64,000 nt of DNA. It comes from Gammaproteobacteria bacterium (GTDB lineage: Bacteria; Pseudomonadota; Gammaproteobacteria; Pseudomonadales; Pseudohongiellaceae). Below, piece after piece: positions 53,700 to 63,605 of the stretch. A program made the position numbers and the translations under genes. The stretch's first letter is position 1; every line of letters starts with the position of its first letter. The stretch spans positions 186,001 to 250,000 of the forward strand of contig JAJFKE010000023.1 in assembly GCA_021773355.1 (NCBI GenBank), written 5' to 3'. Below the pieces are notes generated by a model. It worked only from the letters and a program-made list of their open reading frames with translations. It was not told where the DNA came from and made no database searches.

Positions 53700-53713
53700 T
53701 TGATATGAGTCAA
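53700..53713. promoter_or_regulatory. FNR-like box TTGAT-ATGA-GTCAA
   Basis: 9/10 to consensus, upstream of the minus-strand receiver gene. Confidence 0.5.
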
Positions 53714-53760
53714 TATCTACCGAAGTAGAGGCATTGGAGGGTGAGACATTGAAAGCAGAT

Positions 53761-54375
53761 TCAGTCTGGCAGCGAGGCAATCATTTTTACCAGTTGAGCA
53801 AGAGAGCGGGCGTCCATCTTCTCCATTACACGAGCACGATGAACTTCAACTGTACGCTGACTTATACTTAATTCTATTGCTATCACTTTATTAGCGTTGC
53901 CTTCGATCATAAAATCCATGACCTCTCTCTCACGAGGGGATAGTTTTAGCAAATTTTCAGCCACGGCTATTTGGACGGAAACACGATCCTTTAACTCATC
54001 GTTAATTTTCAGTGCGCGTTGCACACAATCCAGCAATTCCTGCTCTCGAAAAGGCTTCGAGATAAAATCCATGGCGCCCTTCTTGACAGCCTTTACCGCC
54101 ATGGGAATATCACCATGTCCTGAGATAAAGATGATTGGAAGAGTGGAATTGCGCAGCAAAAGTTCCTCTTGCAATTCGAGCCCGCTCATCACCGGCATTC
54201 GAATATCCAGAATAAGGCAGCCCATTTCATTCGGATCATAGTGCTCTAAAAATGTAACACCTGAATCGTAGGATTTAGCGGCAAGTCCAATTGACCTAAT
54301 AAGCATCTCGAGTGAGTCGCGAACGGCCTCATCATCATCGACAATAATCACTGTTTGTTCGGAGTTAGACTTCAT
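53761..54375 (-). CDS. FixJ-family response regulator
   Basis: IIVDDDEAVRDSLEML, LILDIRMPVMSGLEL, LuxR HTH LSPREREVMDFMIEGNANKVIAIELSISQRTVEVHRARVMEKM. Confidence 0.95.
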   Translation of the reverse strand: MKSNSEQTVIIVDDDEAVRDSLEMLIRSIGLAAKSYDSGVTFLEHYDPNEMGCLILDIRMPVMSGLELQEELLLRNSTLPIIFISGHGDIPMAVKAVKKGAMDFISKPFREQELLDCVQRALKINDELKDRVSVQIAVAENLLKLSPREREVMDFMIEGNANKVIAIELSISQRTVEVHRARVMEKMDARSLAQLVKMIASLPD

Positions 54376-55532
54376 TTGATTTCGATTGATGTGGGTAAAA
54401 TAAAGTAGAAGCTGGTTCCTCCTTGAAGATTAGAGAGATAGCCCAATTCTCCACCATGTGCCCGGATGATAGTTTGACAGATAGATAAGCCCATTCCCAT
54501 GCCAGTTTGTTTTGTAGTGAAAAAAGGATCAAATAGACTATCTGCATCATTATCGCTAATACCGGGACCATAGTCAGTAACTGTCACTTTAATACGCTCA
54601 TGCTCACAGTGCTCAGTATGAATTAAAATTTCTCGCTTAACGTCTGGCTTTTCGAGCTTGTATTCGTTTACCGCGTCAATCGAATTCTTGATTAGATTAA
54701 GTACAACTTGTTGGATTTGTATAGAATCACAAACAACCGAAGAAGGTCTAGCATCTAAGTGGAGTTGCAACTCAATATCGCTGTTTCTTGCATCCATCCT
54801 TGCTATCTCGACCACTTCGGCTACTAGTGAATTACAGTCCGAAACCTCTCTTTTTGTATCCTGTTCACGAATCCAGGTACGCAATCCCCGAATTATGTCG
54901 CCTGCTCGCAAAGCCTGGTTTTCGATTTTATCCAATGCTAAAACAACTTCATCTAATTGCTTGTCGTCAGCTTTCAACAATCTGATACAGGCCTTGGCAT
55001 AAGTTGATATCGCTGTCAGCGGCTGATTAATTTCGTGGGCAATTCCAGCGGCCATCTCTCCCATAATCCCTATTCGAGACACATGAGCCAGGTTGTTAAC
55101 CAGCTCGTGAATCTCGTTTTCAGCACTTTCAAGTTTTTCTTCACTTCTTTTCAGATCACTAAGATCCCTAATGATACCGACGAATTTGATGGCTTGCCCG
55201 TCATCATATTTGCCTACTGAGAGGTAGATTTGCAAAAGTGTGCCGTCTTTCTTTAACGCCTCTACTTCTCTGCCGATTCCAATGATTTTCTTCCGGCCTG
55301 TTCTTAGGTGCTCACTGAGATAAGCATCGTGCTGCTCGCGGTTCGGCGACGGCATTAAAAACTTGACGTTGCGACCAATTAGCTCTGCTTGATCATAGCC
55401 AAGCAAGCGCTCTACGGCCTGATTTGCAACTTCAATGATGCCATGACTATCGATGATAAACATCCCCTCGGTTGCTGCATCGATAAGCGCAGTAAACTTG
55501 TCATTTGTTACCAGATTTTCCATATCAATCAC
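54372..55532 (-). CDS. FixL-like PAS sensor histidine kinase (putative heme PAS)
   Basis: PAS with NREQHDAYLSEHLRTGRKKIIGIGREVEALKKDGT; H-box AAGIAHEINQPLTAI; ATPase DYGPGISD, GMGMGLSICQTII. Confidence 0.93.
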   Translation of the reverse strand: MIDMENLVTNDKFTALIDAATEGMFIIDSHGIIEVANQAVERLLGYDQAELIGRNVKFLMPSPNREQHDAYLSEHLRTGRKKIIGIGREVEALKKDGTLLQIYLSVGKYDDGQAIKFVGIIRDLSDLKRSEEKLESAENEIHELVNNLAHVSRIGIMGEMAAGIAHEINQPLTAISTYAKACIRLLKADDKQLDEVVLALDKIENQALRAGDIIRGLRTWIREQDTKREVSDCNSLVAEVVEIARMDARNSDIELQLHLDARPSSVVCDSIQIQQVVLNLIKNSIDAVNEYKLEKPDVKREILIHTEHCEHERIKVTVTDYGPGISDNDADSLFDPFFTTKQTGMGMGLSICQTIIRAHGGELGYLSNLQGGTSFYFILPTSIEIK

Positions 55533-55684
55533 TAAGTAGTGGTACTTATCACAGGTTTCCTACGTACAAACCACAATAGGCTTATGTATATCCTCGAATA
55601 TCCGCACTAGCTTCCACTTTATACACTTGCTCTAAACCGATCACACTAGTTTACCTGAATAATAACCTGCATAGGACTAAAAAA

Positions 55685-56476
55685 ATGAACGCAATTAGCA
55701 AGTTACATCACAGTAGAAGCGCTGTTAATCCAGAGCTGGTAGCAAGCACACTCTCAGCTATGCCAAACATCCGGGTAACGGCCAAACGGGAAAAAAATGC
55801 CTGTCACGACTGCCGCCTAAACACTCTGTGCTTGTCAAAAAACCTTGATGCTGAAGGTTTAGCTGCCTTGGGCAACATCGTGAAAACGTCCAGTCCGTTA
55901 CGAAAAGGGCAGCACTTATTTAGGCAAGGAGACAATTTCAGCTCTCTTTTTCTCATCAGAAGTGGCTCGGTTAAGTCCTATTCTAATAGCGTTTCCGGCG
56001 ATGAGTTGGGGGTGAACTTCTATTTGCCAGGGGAACTTATTGGCCTCGATGGAGTGTATACGGGAGAGCACGGCAGCGCAGTTATAGCATTAGAAGATAC
56101 TTTCCTCTGCGAACTACCCTACCACGCACTCGAACAACTGTTCACTTCACAACCCTCCATGCATAGATATTTCAATGAGCTTCTATCGAGGCAGATAGTT
56201 CAAGAACATGCAATGACTCTGATGTATAGCCAGAAGACAGCTGATGATCAACTCGTGGCCTTCTTACTTAATCTGTCACAGAGGTTTAAGAGGCTAAAAC
56301 AATCTCCCGCTTCATTTCGACTGCCCATGTCCAGAAAAGACATAGCTGGCTGTCTTGGCCTGGCTCACGAGACTATAAGTCGGTTGTTTTCTGAGTTTCA
56401 GCGTCGCAACTGGATGGAAGTTGATGGTCGGGAAGTAAGGCTGGTAAATTTTCCAAGCGATGGTCTAACGCACTAG
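55685..56476 (+). CDS. Crp/Fnr family regulator, FNR/ANR-type with [4Fe-4S] cysteines
   Basis: CHDCRLNTLC (C-x2-C-x5-C) plus internal Cys in DTFLCELPY; HTH MSRKDIAGCLGLAHETISRLFSEFQ. Confidence 0.93.
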   Translation: MNAISKLHHSRSAVNPELVASTLSAMPNIRVTAKREKNACHDCRLNTLCLSKNLDAEGLAALGNIVKTSSPLRKGQHLFRQGDNFSSLFLIRSGSVKSYSNSVSGDELGVNFYLPGELIGLDGVYTGEHGSAVIALEDTFLCELPYHALEQLFTSQPSMHRYFNELLSRQIVQEHAMTLMYSQKTADDQLVAFLLNLSQRFKRLKQSPASFRLPMSRKDIAGCLGLAHETISRLFSEFQRRNWMEVDGREVRLVNFPSDGLTH

Positions 56477-56566
56477 CAATAAGCTAAGGCAGGCCATCGA
56501 CCCGAGATGGTTTAAGCAAATATAACTAGTCGTAGCCTTGCCTAGAATTCAGAAAAGGGTCTGCAA

Positions 56567-57443
56567 ATGTTGAAGCTTAACAAGATTTTGATAGTCATTG
56601 AGCCAGGTAACGAAAATCAACCAGCCCTGGAAAAAGGTGTCCAACTGGCCAGGCGCAGTGGCTCTGAGCTCGACCTGCTTGTGGCTGACTTCAGTCCGTA
56701 TCTGGAAGATGGTTACTATTTTGACCTAGATCAGGCCAGGCAACTACGCCAGCAACACATCGAAGAAAATTTGATGCAATTGGAAATTCTTACCCAGCCC
56801 TTGAGAGATGAAGGCCTAAAAGTCAGCATATCCGCAAAATGGAGAAATCCTCCCTTCGAACAAATCACTAGCCACATCGCTGAAACCGCCATCGATGTTG
56901 CTGAAGTGCACACGTCACCACCGCAAAATCGCCCGTCTCTTTTTATCGAATGAAGACTGGGAATTAGTAAGGCATTGTTCTATCCCGCTTTTGCTGGTAA
57001 AAGGCAAGCGATGGAAAGACAAGGCAGTGTTTATCGCGTCCGTTGACCCAAATCACCAGCATGAAAAACCCGAATCATTGGATTCGAAACTGATCTCCAG
57101 TTCCCTGGAGTTGTCTGCGCTAATTGACGGCGACGTTCATGTGTTTCATTCCGACTGGGTTCCTCCACTATCTGGCCTGTATCCAATCTCTGTTGACGCG
57201 GCAAATGAAACAGACAAGTTTCACAAGCTCGCAAATTCCCACGGCATTAGCTCTGAGTTCTGCCACTGGTCAGATGTAGAAATAGAAAAGTCTCTACCCG
57301 ACTTAGTCTCAGACTTAGGAGCTAATGTGGTAGTCATGGGCGCTATTTCCAGATCGAGGCTGGACCGAGTGTTAATCGGGAGCACCGCTGAAAGAGTGCT
57401 CGATTGCCTGAATTGTGATGTATTGATCATTAAACCAGACTAG
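56567..57443 (+). pseudogene. Tandem universal stress protein (UspE-like), frameshifted near 56895-56915
   Basis: 56567-56953 N-terminal half; 56895-57443 in another frame gives LLKCTRHHRKIARLFLSNEDWELVRHCSIPLLLVKGKRW...; collinear with intact paralogue 61295-62200. Confidence 0.75.
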
Positions 57444-57492
57444 CCCTGTTTCAACTGGCAACAGTGCGGCCGACCAGAATAAAATATCCCTA

Positions 57493-58035
57493 CTAAATAC
57501 TTGCAGGATAGCCGGCGAGCAAATCGCGGAAGGTCTGTAAGAAAGCCCCTCGCGCGCGTTCTTCGTGCATGTATTCACCCGGGGCAACCACGTGGATACG
57601 GCTAATTTTTCCGCTCCAAACCATCTTGTCGGTGGAAGTCTCTTTCATTGAAATATCAATCACTGCTATGTATCTCAATTCTTCGGTGATCGATTCCGAG
57701 CGAAAGAAAGGGTCGATGTTTTGCTGTTCTGGATTTAAATTAACGTGTTCGTAGGAAAGGGTAACAACTAAATCATTAATCTGATCGTTTCTTTCCAGCC
57801 CTAGTTCCTGGAAAGCCAAATCGAATTCATCAACTACGTAGCCCCGCAAAAAATTCGGCATATCGACAACCTGAACTCCATAGTCTTCATATTCGCTATA
57901 GTTGCCAGGGCAACAGAGAGTTAGTGAGTTACCTATTTGCATGCCATTTTGAACACAGCCATTCAGACCGAAAAGTATAGATACGCTCAATGCAATTACA
58001 GATTTTAGTTTATTCATAAGCATGCTCCAGAGCAT
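57493..58035 (-). CDS. DUF4136-like lipoprotein
   Basis: Lipobox-like LFGLNGC; KMVWSGKISR...FLQTFRDLLAGYP. Confidence 0.7.
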   Translation of the reverse strand: MLWSMLMNKLKSVIALSVSILFGLNGCVQNGMQIGNSLTLCCPGNYSEYEDYGVQVVDMPNFLRGYVVDEFDLAFQELGLERNDQINDLVVTLSYEHVNLNPEQQNIDPFFRSESITEELRYIAVIDISMKETSTDKMVWSGKISRIHVVAPGEYMHEERARGAFLQTFRDLLAGYPASI

Positions 58036-58100
58036 AAGTAGTTGGACGATTTCAATGATCTAACAAAGTGCAGAGTGTAGTACATGCCAAGATCATCATG

Positions 58101-58114
58101 GTGATTTAAATCAT
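58101..58114. promoter_or_regulatory. FNR-like dyad GTGAT-TTAA-ATCAT
   Basis: 8/10 to consensus, symmetric, 65 nt upstream of the 58035 minus-strand start. Confidence 0.45.
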
Positions 58115-58226
58115 CCTGTTCCGAATCAGCTACTTAATCGGATTAATCCAAACGAGGAGGGACAACTCAATACGAACTGGATTCGTGAAACAGCTCAGAT
58201 TTGAAATAGGCACGATCAGTTGAAAG

Positions 58227-59018
58227 CTAATATTCCGGAGGATCACTAAAAACCTTCTTGCCTGTGAACATGGCGGACACCAATCCGTTGCCCTCTTTTG
58301 TTTCGGCGACTACAACAGCAGTGATGTGAATGATGATGGCAAATAATAATATGAAAAACGCCAGTTTATGCACAGTGATGAAAGGCTTGCGAAATTCGCG
58401 CATGGCTGCATATCCTTCAGGGTCCAGCATCTCTTTGGTCCCAGGTTGAAGCCCTTCCAGTTTACTGTGGTCCTCCCCCGCCCCAGTTGCCCATTCCGCA
58501 AATTCATGACCGAATGGTGGGAAATAGAGATCGGTACCCGCAATCACCAAGCCGGTAGCCATCTGAGTCAACAAAAGTAAAAGCAGGAAGGTAACCATCA
58601 ATCTACCTAGTGGGCTGTGCCCGCTATATGCAGGTATTTTACCGGCGCGGATTCCGTGTATATGCCCCTTCAATTCAGCCATGTAGTTGCTTCCTAAAGG
58701 CAATATTGCTCGCCATCGCGCATATTTATTGCCTACAAATCCCCACAAAACTCTATATAAAAGGTTTGCGGCAAAAGCATAACCTATCCAGGCATGCAGT
58801 ATTTTCAGACTTACCTTTCCTTCGTCGCTTACTCCCAGAGTATTTGCATTCAGAATAATGGTGCCAATAATCATGAGTCCGAGAACGCAGAGTACATTTA
58901 TCCAATGAAAGCAACGAGTCGATCTATCCCATACGAGATATTCATTGAGTTGTCTGGCACTTGGGGTATTTGATAGTTTTACCTCTTCATTCTCTAACAA
59001 CGAATTAGCCATTGCCAC
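58227..59018 (-). CDS. Di-heme cytochrome b (Ni/Fe-hydrogenase b-type/b561-like)
   Basis: VWDRSTRCFHWINVLCVLGLMI, HAWIGYAFAANLLYRVLWGFVG, VHKLAFFILLFAIIIHI. Confidence 0.88.
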   Translation of the reverse strand: MAMANSLLENEEVKLSNTPSARQLNEYLVWDRSTRCFHWINVLCVLGLMIIGTIILNANTLGVSDEGKVSLKILHAWIGYAFAANLLYRVLWGFVGNKYARWRAILPLGSNYMAELKGHIHGIRAGKIPAYSGHSPLGRLMVTFLLLLLLTQMATGLVIAGTDLYFPPFGHEFAEWATGAGEDHSKLEGLQPGTKEMLDPEGYAAMREFRKPFITVHKLAFFILLFAIIIHITAVVVAETKEGNGLVSAMFTGKKVFSDPPEY

Positions 59019-59070
59019 CTTCCCTCGTGTTCCAAAGAGCTAACTGTACTTGCGGCAATGCTTCTTTGCG

Positions 59071-59084
59071 TTGACGAGGATCAA
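59071..59084. promoter_or_regulatory. FNR-like box TTGAC-GAGG-ATCAA
   Basis: 9/10 to consensus in the 107-nt divergent region between the cytochrome b and APC permease genes. Confidence 0.65.
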
Positions 59085-59125
59085 GACCGAGTAGGACACT
59101 TCACGTATCTTCATATTCCAAGAAA

Positions 59126-60478
59126 GTGAAACCTTTTTGGCTACAAAGCACAAGCCACCAAATTTTGGCAATGCATCCTATCTGGACTGACGACGACCTG
59201 ACAGGGAAAGCCAGTGAAGAACTGGCGGTAGGACCGGCACCAATGACCACAAACACCACCTTAAACAGAAACCTGTCCTTGCCGCTGATCACACTCTATG
59301 GTCTCGGCAATATCCTCGGTGCTGGCGTTTATGTGTTGATTGGAAAAGTGGCTGGTGAGGCTGGTTATTTCGCCCCGCTGTCTTTCCTGCTCGCGTCATT
59401 TATTGCTGGCCTGACAGCCTTTTCATTTGCCGAATTAGCTTCTCGTTATCCGGTCAGTGCAGGCGAGGCTGTGTATGTCGAGGAAGGTTTCGGATTTAAA
59501 AGACTATCCTTGACGGTTGGTCTGCTTGTGGTACTGACTGGAATCGTCTCAGCTGCCACCATCACCAAAGGGTTTGTTGGTTATCTCGACGTTTTTATAG
59601 AATTCCCCGATACGGCAGTAATAATCTGCCTACTCACACTGTTGGGCTTCACCGCCGTCTGGGGCATCCTGGAATCGGTCACAGTAGCTGCCCTGTTCAC
59701 TCTGCTTGAAGTTGGCGGCCTGGTTTTAATTCTGGTAGTCACGGCTCCTGCATTGCAACAATTACCACAGTTGCAGCTTGACCCCACTAACGGCAGCTTT
59801 GCTGGCTCTTGGAACGGAATTGTAGGAGGCGCGTTTCTAGCCTTCTACGCTTATATTGGCTTCGAAGATATGGTAAATGTCGCTGAAGAAGTACGGAATC
59901 CGAGGCGCAATTTACCCATCGCTATTTTGATAGCATTAGGCATTGCATCAGTGATGTATATATTAGTGACAATCAATTCATTGCTGATTCTTACGCCACA
60001 GGAACTTGGTCAGTCCGAGGCACCCCTGGCGGCAATCTTCCAAACAGCAACCGGCAAAAGTCCTTGGTTGATATCTGTAATTAGCCTGTTTGCTGTCGTC
60101 AATGGCGCCCTTATTCAAATTATTATGGCATCGAGGGTTTGCTATGGTTTAGCAATTAAGAATTGGCTTCCTGCATTTTTGGGTTCAGTGAACAAAATAA
60201 CCCAAACCCCGATTAACGCAACAATGGCAATCACAGTCAGTATTATCGGCGGCGCCTTGTGGTTGCCAATTGAGACCCTTGCCAAGACTACTACCTATCT
60301 ACTTTTAATCATTTTTATTCTAGTGAACACGGCGCTGGTAAAAATTAAGCGACGCGATGAAAACATTGACGGTATTTTCCAAGTAAATATATTGGTTCCT
60401 ATATTTGCTTCAATCATGTGCTTCGCTTTTTTGCTGTTTCAATCGGGTTCTTTGATCATGAAAATGTGGACTTTCTAA
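59126..60478 (+). CDS. APC-family amino acid permease
   Basis: LITLYGLGNILGAGVYVLIGKVAGEAG; about 12 TM segments; GFEDMVNVAEEVRNPRRNLP. Start could be ATG 59171 or 59243. Confidence 0.92.
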   Translation: MKPFWLQSTSHQILAMHPIWTDDDLTGKASEELAVGPAPMTTNTTLNRNLSLPLITLYGLGNILGAGVYVLIGKVAGEAGYFAPLSFLLASFIAGLTAFSFAELASRYPVSAGEAVYVEEGFGFKRLSLTVGLLVVLTGIVSAATITKGFVGYLDVFIEFPDTAVIICLLTLLGFTAVWGILESVTVAALFTLLEVGGLVLILVVTAPALQQLPQLQLDPTNGSFAGSWNGIVGGAFLAFYAYIGFEDMVNVAEEVRNPRRNLPIAILIALGIASVMYILVTINSLLILTPQELGQSEAPLAAIFQTATGKSPWLISVISLFAVVNGALIQIIMASRVCYGLAIKNWLPAFLGSVNKITQTPINATMAITVSIIGGALWLPIETLAKTTTYLLLIIFILVNTALVKIKRRDENIDGIFQVNILVPIFASIMCFAFLLFQSGSLIMKMWTF

Positions 60479-60537
60479 CCGTTACTTGAAACTCCAATAA
60501 AGGGGTCAGTCTGCTACCGTAACAGCGTGAGTAAGAA

Positions 60538-60972
60538 CTATTGACTACCTACCTTCACAACCAATACATCGCATTTAGCACCATGTAAAACCTTTGCTGC
60601 CGTTGAACCCAAAAATATCTTCCAGCCAGAGTGACCATGACTGCCTATTACTATAGCATCGGCGTTGATCTCGCTTGCAATATTGCGTATCTCGGCAGCT
60701 GGATTACCCAGCCGCGTATAGACTCGATCTACTCCAATACCAAGGTCACTTCCAATTTTTTCCAAACGTTGCTTTGCACTATCCACTACGCCATCCTGAA
60801 TCTCCCCGATATTCACTGTATAGATATCCATACTATAGACAGGAGCCAATGGTTCCACTATGTGGACCAAATGCAGCTTTGAGCTATCTCCTTCAGCTTG
60901 GCTAAGTGCCTTATCAATGACATCTGAGTAATCCGGTGAAAAATCTACAGCGACTAATATCTTATCGTACAT
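60538..60972 (-). CDS. Universal stress protein, UspA family
   Basis: MYDKILVAVDFSPDYSDVIDKAL...VIGSHGHSGWKIFLGSTAAKVL. Confidence 0.95.
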   Translation of the reverse strand: MYDKILVAVDFSPDYSDVIDKALSQAEGDSSKLHLVHIVEPLAPVYSMDIYTVNIGEIQDGVVDSAKQRLEKIGSDLGIGVDRVYTRLGNPAAEIRNIASEINADAIVIGSHGHSGWKIFLGSTAAKVLHGAKCDVLVVKVGSQ

Positions 60973-61065
60973 TGGTCAATCCTCTATTTCGAAAAAGATG
61001 AAAGGGTATGAGCCGCACTGGACTCAACGCAGTGACCATTGAAGCTGTAAACTGAGTTTGGGCGG

Positions 61066-61079
61066 TTGACTTATATCAA
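61066..61079. promoter_or_regulatory. FNR-like box TTGAC-TTAT-ATCAA
   Basis: 9/10 to consensus, upstream of minus-strand usp (start 60972). Confidence 0.65.
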
Positions 61080-61214
61080 CAGCATACAAAAATATAGAAA
61101 CCGCTTGATACCGGAAAGAAGTCTAGCAGTAGCACCACAAATTCGTGATCAACTTCTACCTGCGACGATATTGGTAGTTGTGAACCTAATCACTAGCAAT
61201 TTTCAAATAGGCTA

Positions 61215-61228
61215 TTGATGCAAATCAC
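61215..61228. promoter_or_regulatory. FNR-like box TTGAT-GCAA-ATCAC
   Basis: 9/10 to consensus, 66 nt upstream of usp start 61295. Confidence 0.65.
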
Positions 61229-61229
61229 C

Positions 61230-61266
61230 ATGGATCTGTCATTCTTCGGCAGAATGACAGATCCAT
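61230..61266. repeat. 16-bp perfect stem-loop in the putative 5' leader of the tandem-Usp gene
   Basis: ATGGATCTGTCATTCT-tcggc-AGAATGACAGATCCAT. Confidence 0.9.
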
Positions 61267-61294
61267 TCGATATTACTAAAGAGGAGCCTGGAAC

Positions 61295-62200
61295 ATGACA
61301 GTTATTCAACGAATCATGGTAGTGATTGACGCGAATGAGGACTTTTCAGATGCACCCGATGGTATGCCCATCGAATTAAGTAAAGCACTGCGCTTCGTTA
61401 ACAACAAACAAACAGTAGAACTGAAGTTGTTGAGCGTTGGTTACGAAAGATACTTAGATCATATTCATAGTATTGACTATGGCTATAAGAAGATGCGCGT
61501 AGAATACTGTGAGCGCTTATCCAATATCATGCAAAGTCTCGTTGAGGATCTTGAGGGCCAAGGCTATAACATCAGTTGTGAAGTTGGTTGGGCTCACCCA
61601 CGCTACGAGTTGATCGTCAAAAAAGCTATGGAGTTCAAGGCTGATTTACTCATTCAACATTGCCGCGCGTATGGAAAGATCGAACATCATCATCTAACCA
61701 ATGACAGCTGGCAATTAGTTCGCCACTGCCCGCTACCGCTTCTCCTGGTCAAGGACAAGACTTGGAGTGATCGAGTCGTCATGATGGCGGCAGTTGATCC
61801 TATGCATAGCCATCACAAACCACTGGCGTTGGACAATCTGCTTATAGAAACCGGGTCATCTGTCTGCGACCAGCTGCACGGAGAATTTCATGTGCTTCAC
61901 GCCTACGCCGAATCCGCACGCCCATTTGCCGCTGCCGGTAAAATCAAAGAGGAACACGAAAAGGCATTTGACGAACTAGCAGAAAATTACTCTATCGACA
62001 GAAAACATCTCCATCTTATCGACGAAACTCCAGTCTATGCCCTGCACCATTATAGTGAAAAATTGAAATCAGATATTGTTGTTATGGGCGCTATCTCTCG
62101 ATCGAGACTCTCGGAGTCTCTCATTGGCAGTACTGCGGAAAAAGTAATCGATTATGTTAAGACTGATATATTAATATTAAAGCCAACGTCAACTGAATAG
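61295..62200 (+). CDS. Tandem-domain universal stress protein (UspE-like)
   Basis: Two Usp halves; LVRHCPLPLLLVKDKTW and VVMGAISRSRLSESLIGSTAEKVIDYVKTDILILKP. Confidence 0.93.
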   Translation: MTVIQRIMVVIDANEDFSDAPDGMPIELSKALRFVNNKQTVELKLLSVGYERYLDHIHSIDYGYKKMRVEYCERLSNIMQSLVEDLEGQGYNISCEVGWAHPRYELIVKKAMEFKADLLIQHCRAYGKIEHHHLTNDSWQLVRHCPLPLLLVKDKTWSDRVVMMAAVDPMHSHHKPLALDNLLIETGSSVCDQLHGEFHVLHAYAESARPFAAAGKIKEEHEKAFDELAENYSIDRKHLHLIDETPVYALHHYSEKLKSDIVVMGAISRSRLSESLIGSTAEKVIDYVKTDILILKPTSTE

Positions 62201-62289
62201 ATGAATCAAGTACAAGCAAACTATTAGAATCAACGTAAGTCAGATTGCCAAATAAAACGTTACATTGTGCATGGATTGCACAAGACGGG

Positions 62290-62584
62290 ACTGGCGCGAC
62301 ACCGATACACGAAAACGCAAACGCCTGTGAATGCGACGATGGCCATTACGATCAGTATTATAGTCGCTGCCTTATTATTACCGATTGAGACGTTTGCCAG
62401 GACTACCACCTATCTACTACTGATTGTTTTTCCTCTTGTGAATATGTCTTTGGCAAGAATTAAATTACGCAATGAAAAAATCCATGACATTTTCCAAATC
62501 CATATTTTATTGCCGGTACTTGGCGCAATTGCAAGCTTAATGCTTCTACTATTTCAATCACTTTCTCTGGCGGTAAATATGTAA
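62290..62584 (+). pseudogene. C-terminal remnant of an APC permease paralogous to 59126-60478
   Basis: KTQTPVNATMAITISIIVAALLLPIETFARTTTYLLLIVFPLVNMSLARIKLRNEKIHDIFQIHILLPVL matches the 60478-ending gene; no N-terminus. Confidence 0.8.
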
Positions 62585-62604
62585 GGCTGAGAAGCCCAGG
62601 CATA

Positions 62605-62886
62605 ATATTCGAGTCGGGCGCGGTCATTGCGTATGACGTTCTGCTACGGCTGGTGGAAACATTGCCGCAGGCGTTTGAGCTTGTGAGCATCACGGAAACC
62701 GGCAAGATAGCTAATAGTGAACATGCCAGTTTCGATTTCTCCAGCGGCGTGTTGAGCATTCCTGACTTGAGTGTGGGGGCATTGCAGTTGTCGGTAGATA
62801 GCACTCGCTATGCGGCGACTCTCGAATTGACTACAGGTATAGGATTCGAAGAACTATTCGTGATTACACAGATACAAGCTAAATAG
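62605..62886 (+). pseudogene. Second copy of the DUF2202-associated C-terminal domain
   Basis: GAVIAYDVLLRLVETLPQAFELVSITETGKIANSEHASFDFSSGVLSIPDLSVGALQLSVDSTRYAATLELTTGIG.. matches the 41421-41963 C-terminus. Confidence 0.8.
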
Positions 62887-62910
62887 CAGCAACAAATATT
62901 GTGGACAACA

Positions 62911-62950
62911 CCCCTGTCTGCTTGCTGACAGGGGCGTCAGCAAGCAGACA
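62911..62950. repeat. Overlapping, mutually exclusive hairpins between convergent genes
   Basis: CCCCTGTC-tgcttgct-GACAGGGG (62911-62934) and TGTCTGCTTGCTGAC-aggggc-GTCAGCAAGCAGACA (62915-62950). Confidence 0.85.
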
Positions 62951-63032
62951 AAAAGCTAGTTTGTAACTGTCCAGGCTAGACCCTGCCTGGAAACTTGCGA
63001 GAGACTAATACGCAGATTTATAAAGGCTAGAG

Positions 63033-63605
63033 CTAGTTCGTTAAAATATCTTTAACTCTTTCCTCCATACCAGTCAGTCCCCAGCGACGACCTTGAGCCA
63101 ATGCATCTTCTATACTGGCACCCTCGGTCTCCCTTGCTGTTACTGCTTTCAAAGCTCCAACTCTATTACTGGTACCGCAATGGACCAAAACTGGCTGACC
63201 ATCCAAACGTGCCAGTAGCTGCTCCAATGTTTCTGCATTTTCCGGCGTTACGCCATCGCGACCGGAAGTAGGAATCGAATAAAACTCCATCCCTTCGGAT
63301 TGCACAACTTCAGATTCATTCCAATCGATCTCACCCGGAGTACGCAGGCTAATAACGTGCCTGATACCCGAGCTGGCTAAAACTCCTATTTGCTCCTGCG
63401 TCGGCTGACCACTTGCGAAAACCAAATTTTCCTGCACGCTTAGATTAGCAATCTCAGCGCTGGTGATCGCATCCACATTAACCTGATAACTTTGAGCACA
63501 GGCAACGATCAGGATTGGCAGCAATCCAAGTAAAAATCTATGTATTGTCTTCTTTAAAGTCATAATTCCACCTCTACTAGCCTGTTTTAGAATGTTGATT
63601 GACAA
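63033..63605 (-). CDS. DUF442 (TIGR01244-like) lipoprotein, copy 2
   Basis: Nearly identical to 42030-42566 through most of the protein; lipobox-like LPILIVAC; VHCGTSNRVGAL. Confidence 0.88.
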   Translation of the reverse strand: MSINILKQASRGGIMTLKKTIHRFLLGLLPILIVACAQSYQVNVDAITSAEIANLSVQENLVFASGQPTQEQIGVLASSGIRHVISLRTPGEIDWNESEVVQSEGMEFYSIPTSGRDGVTPENAETLEQLLARLDGQPVLVHCGTSNRVGALKAVTARETEGASIEDALAQGRRWGLTGMEERVKDILTN

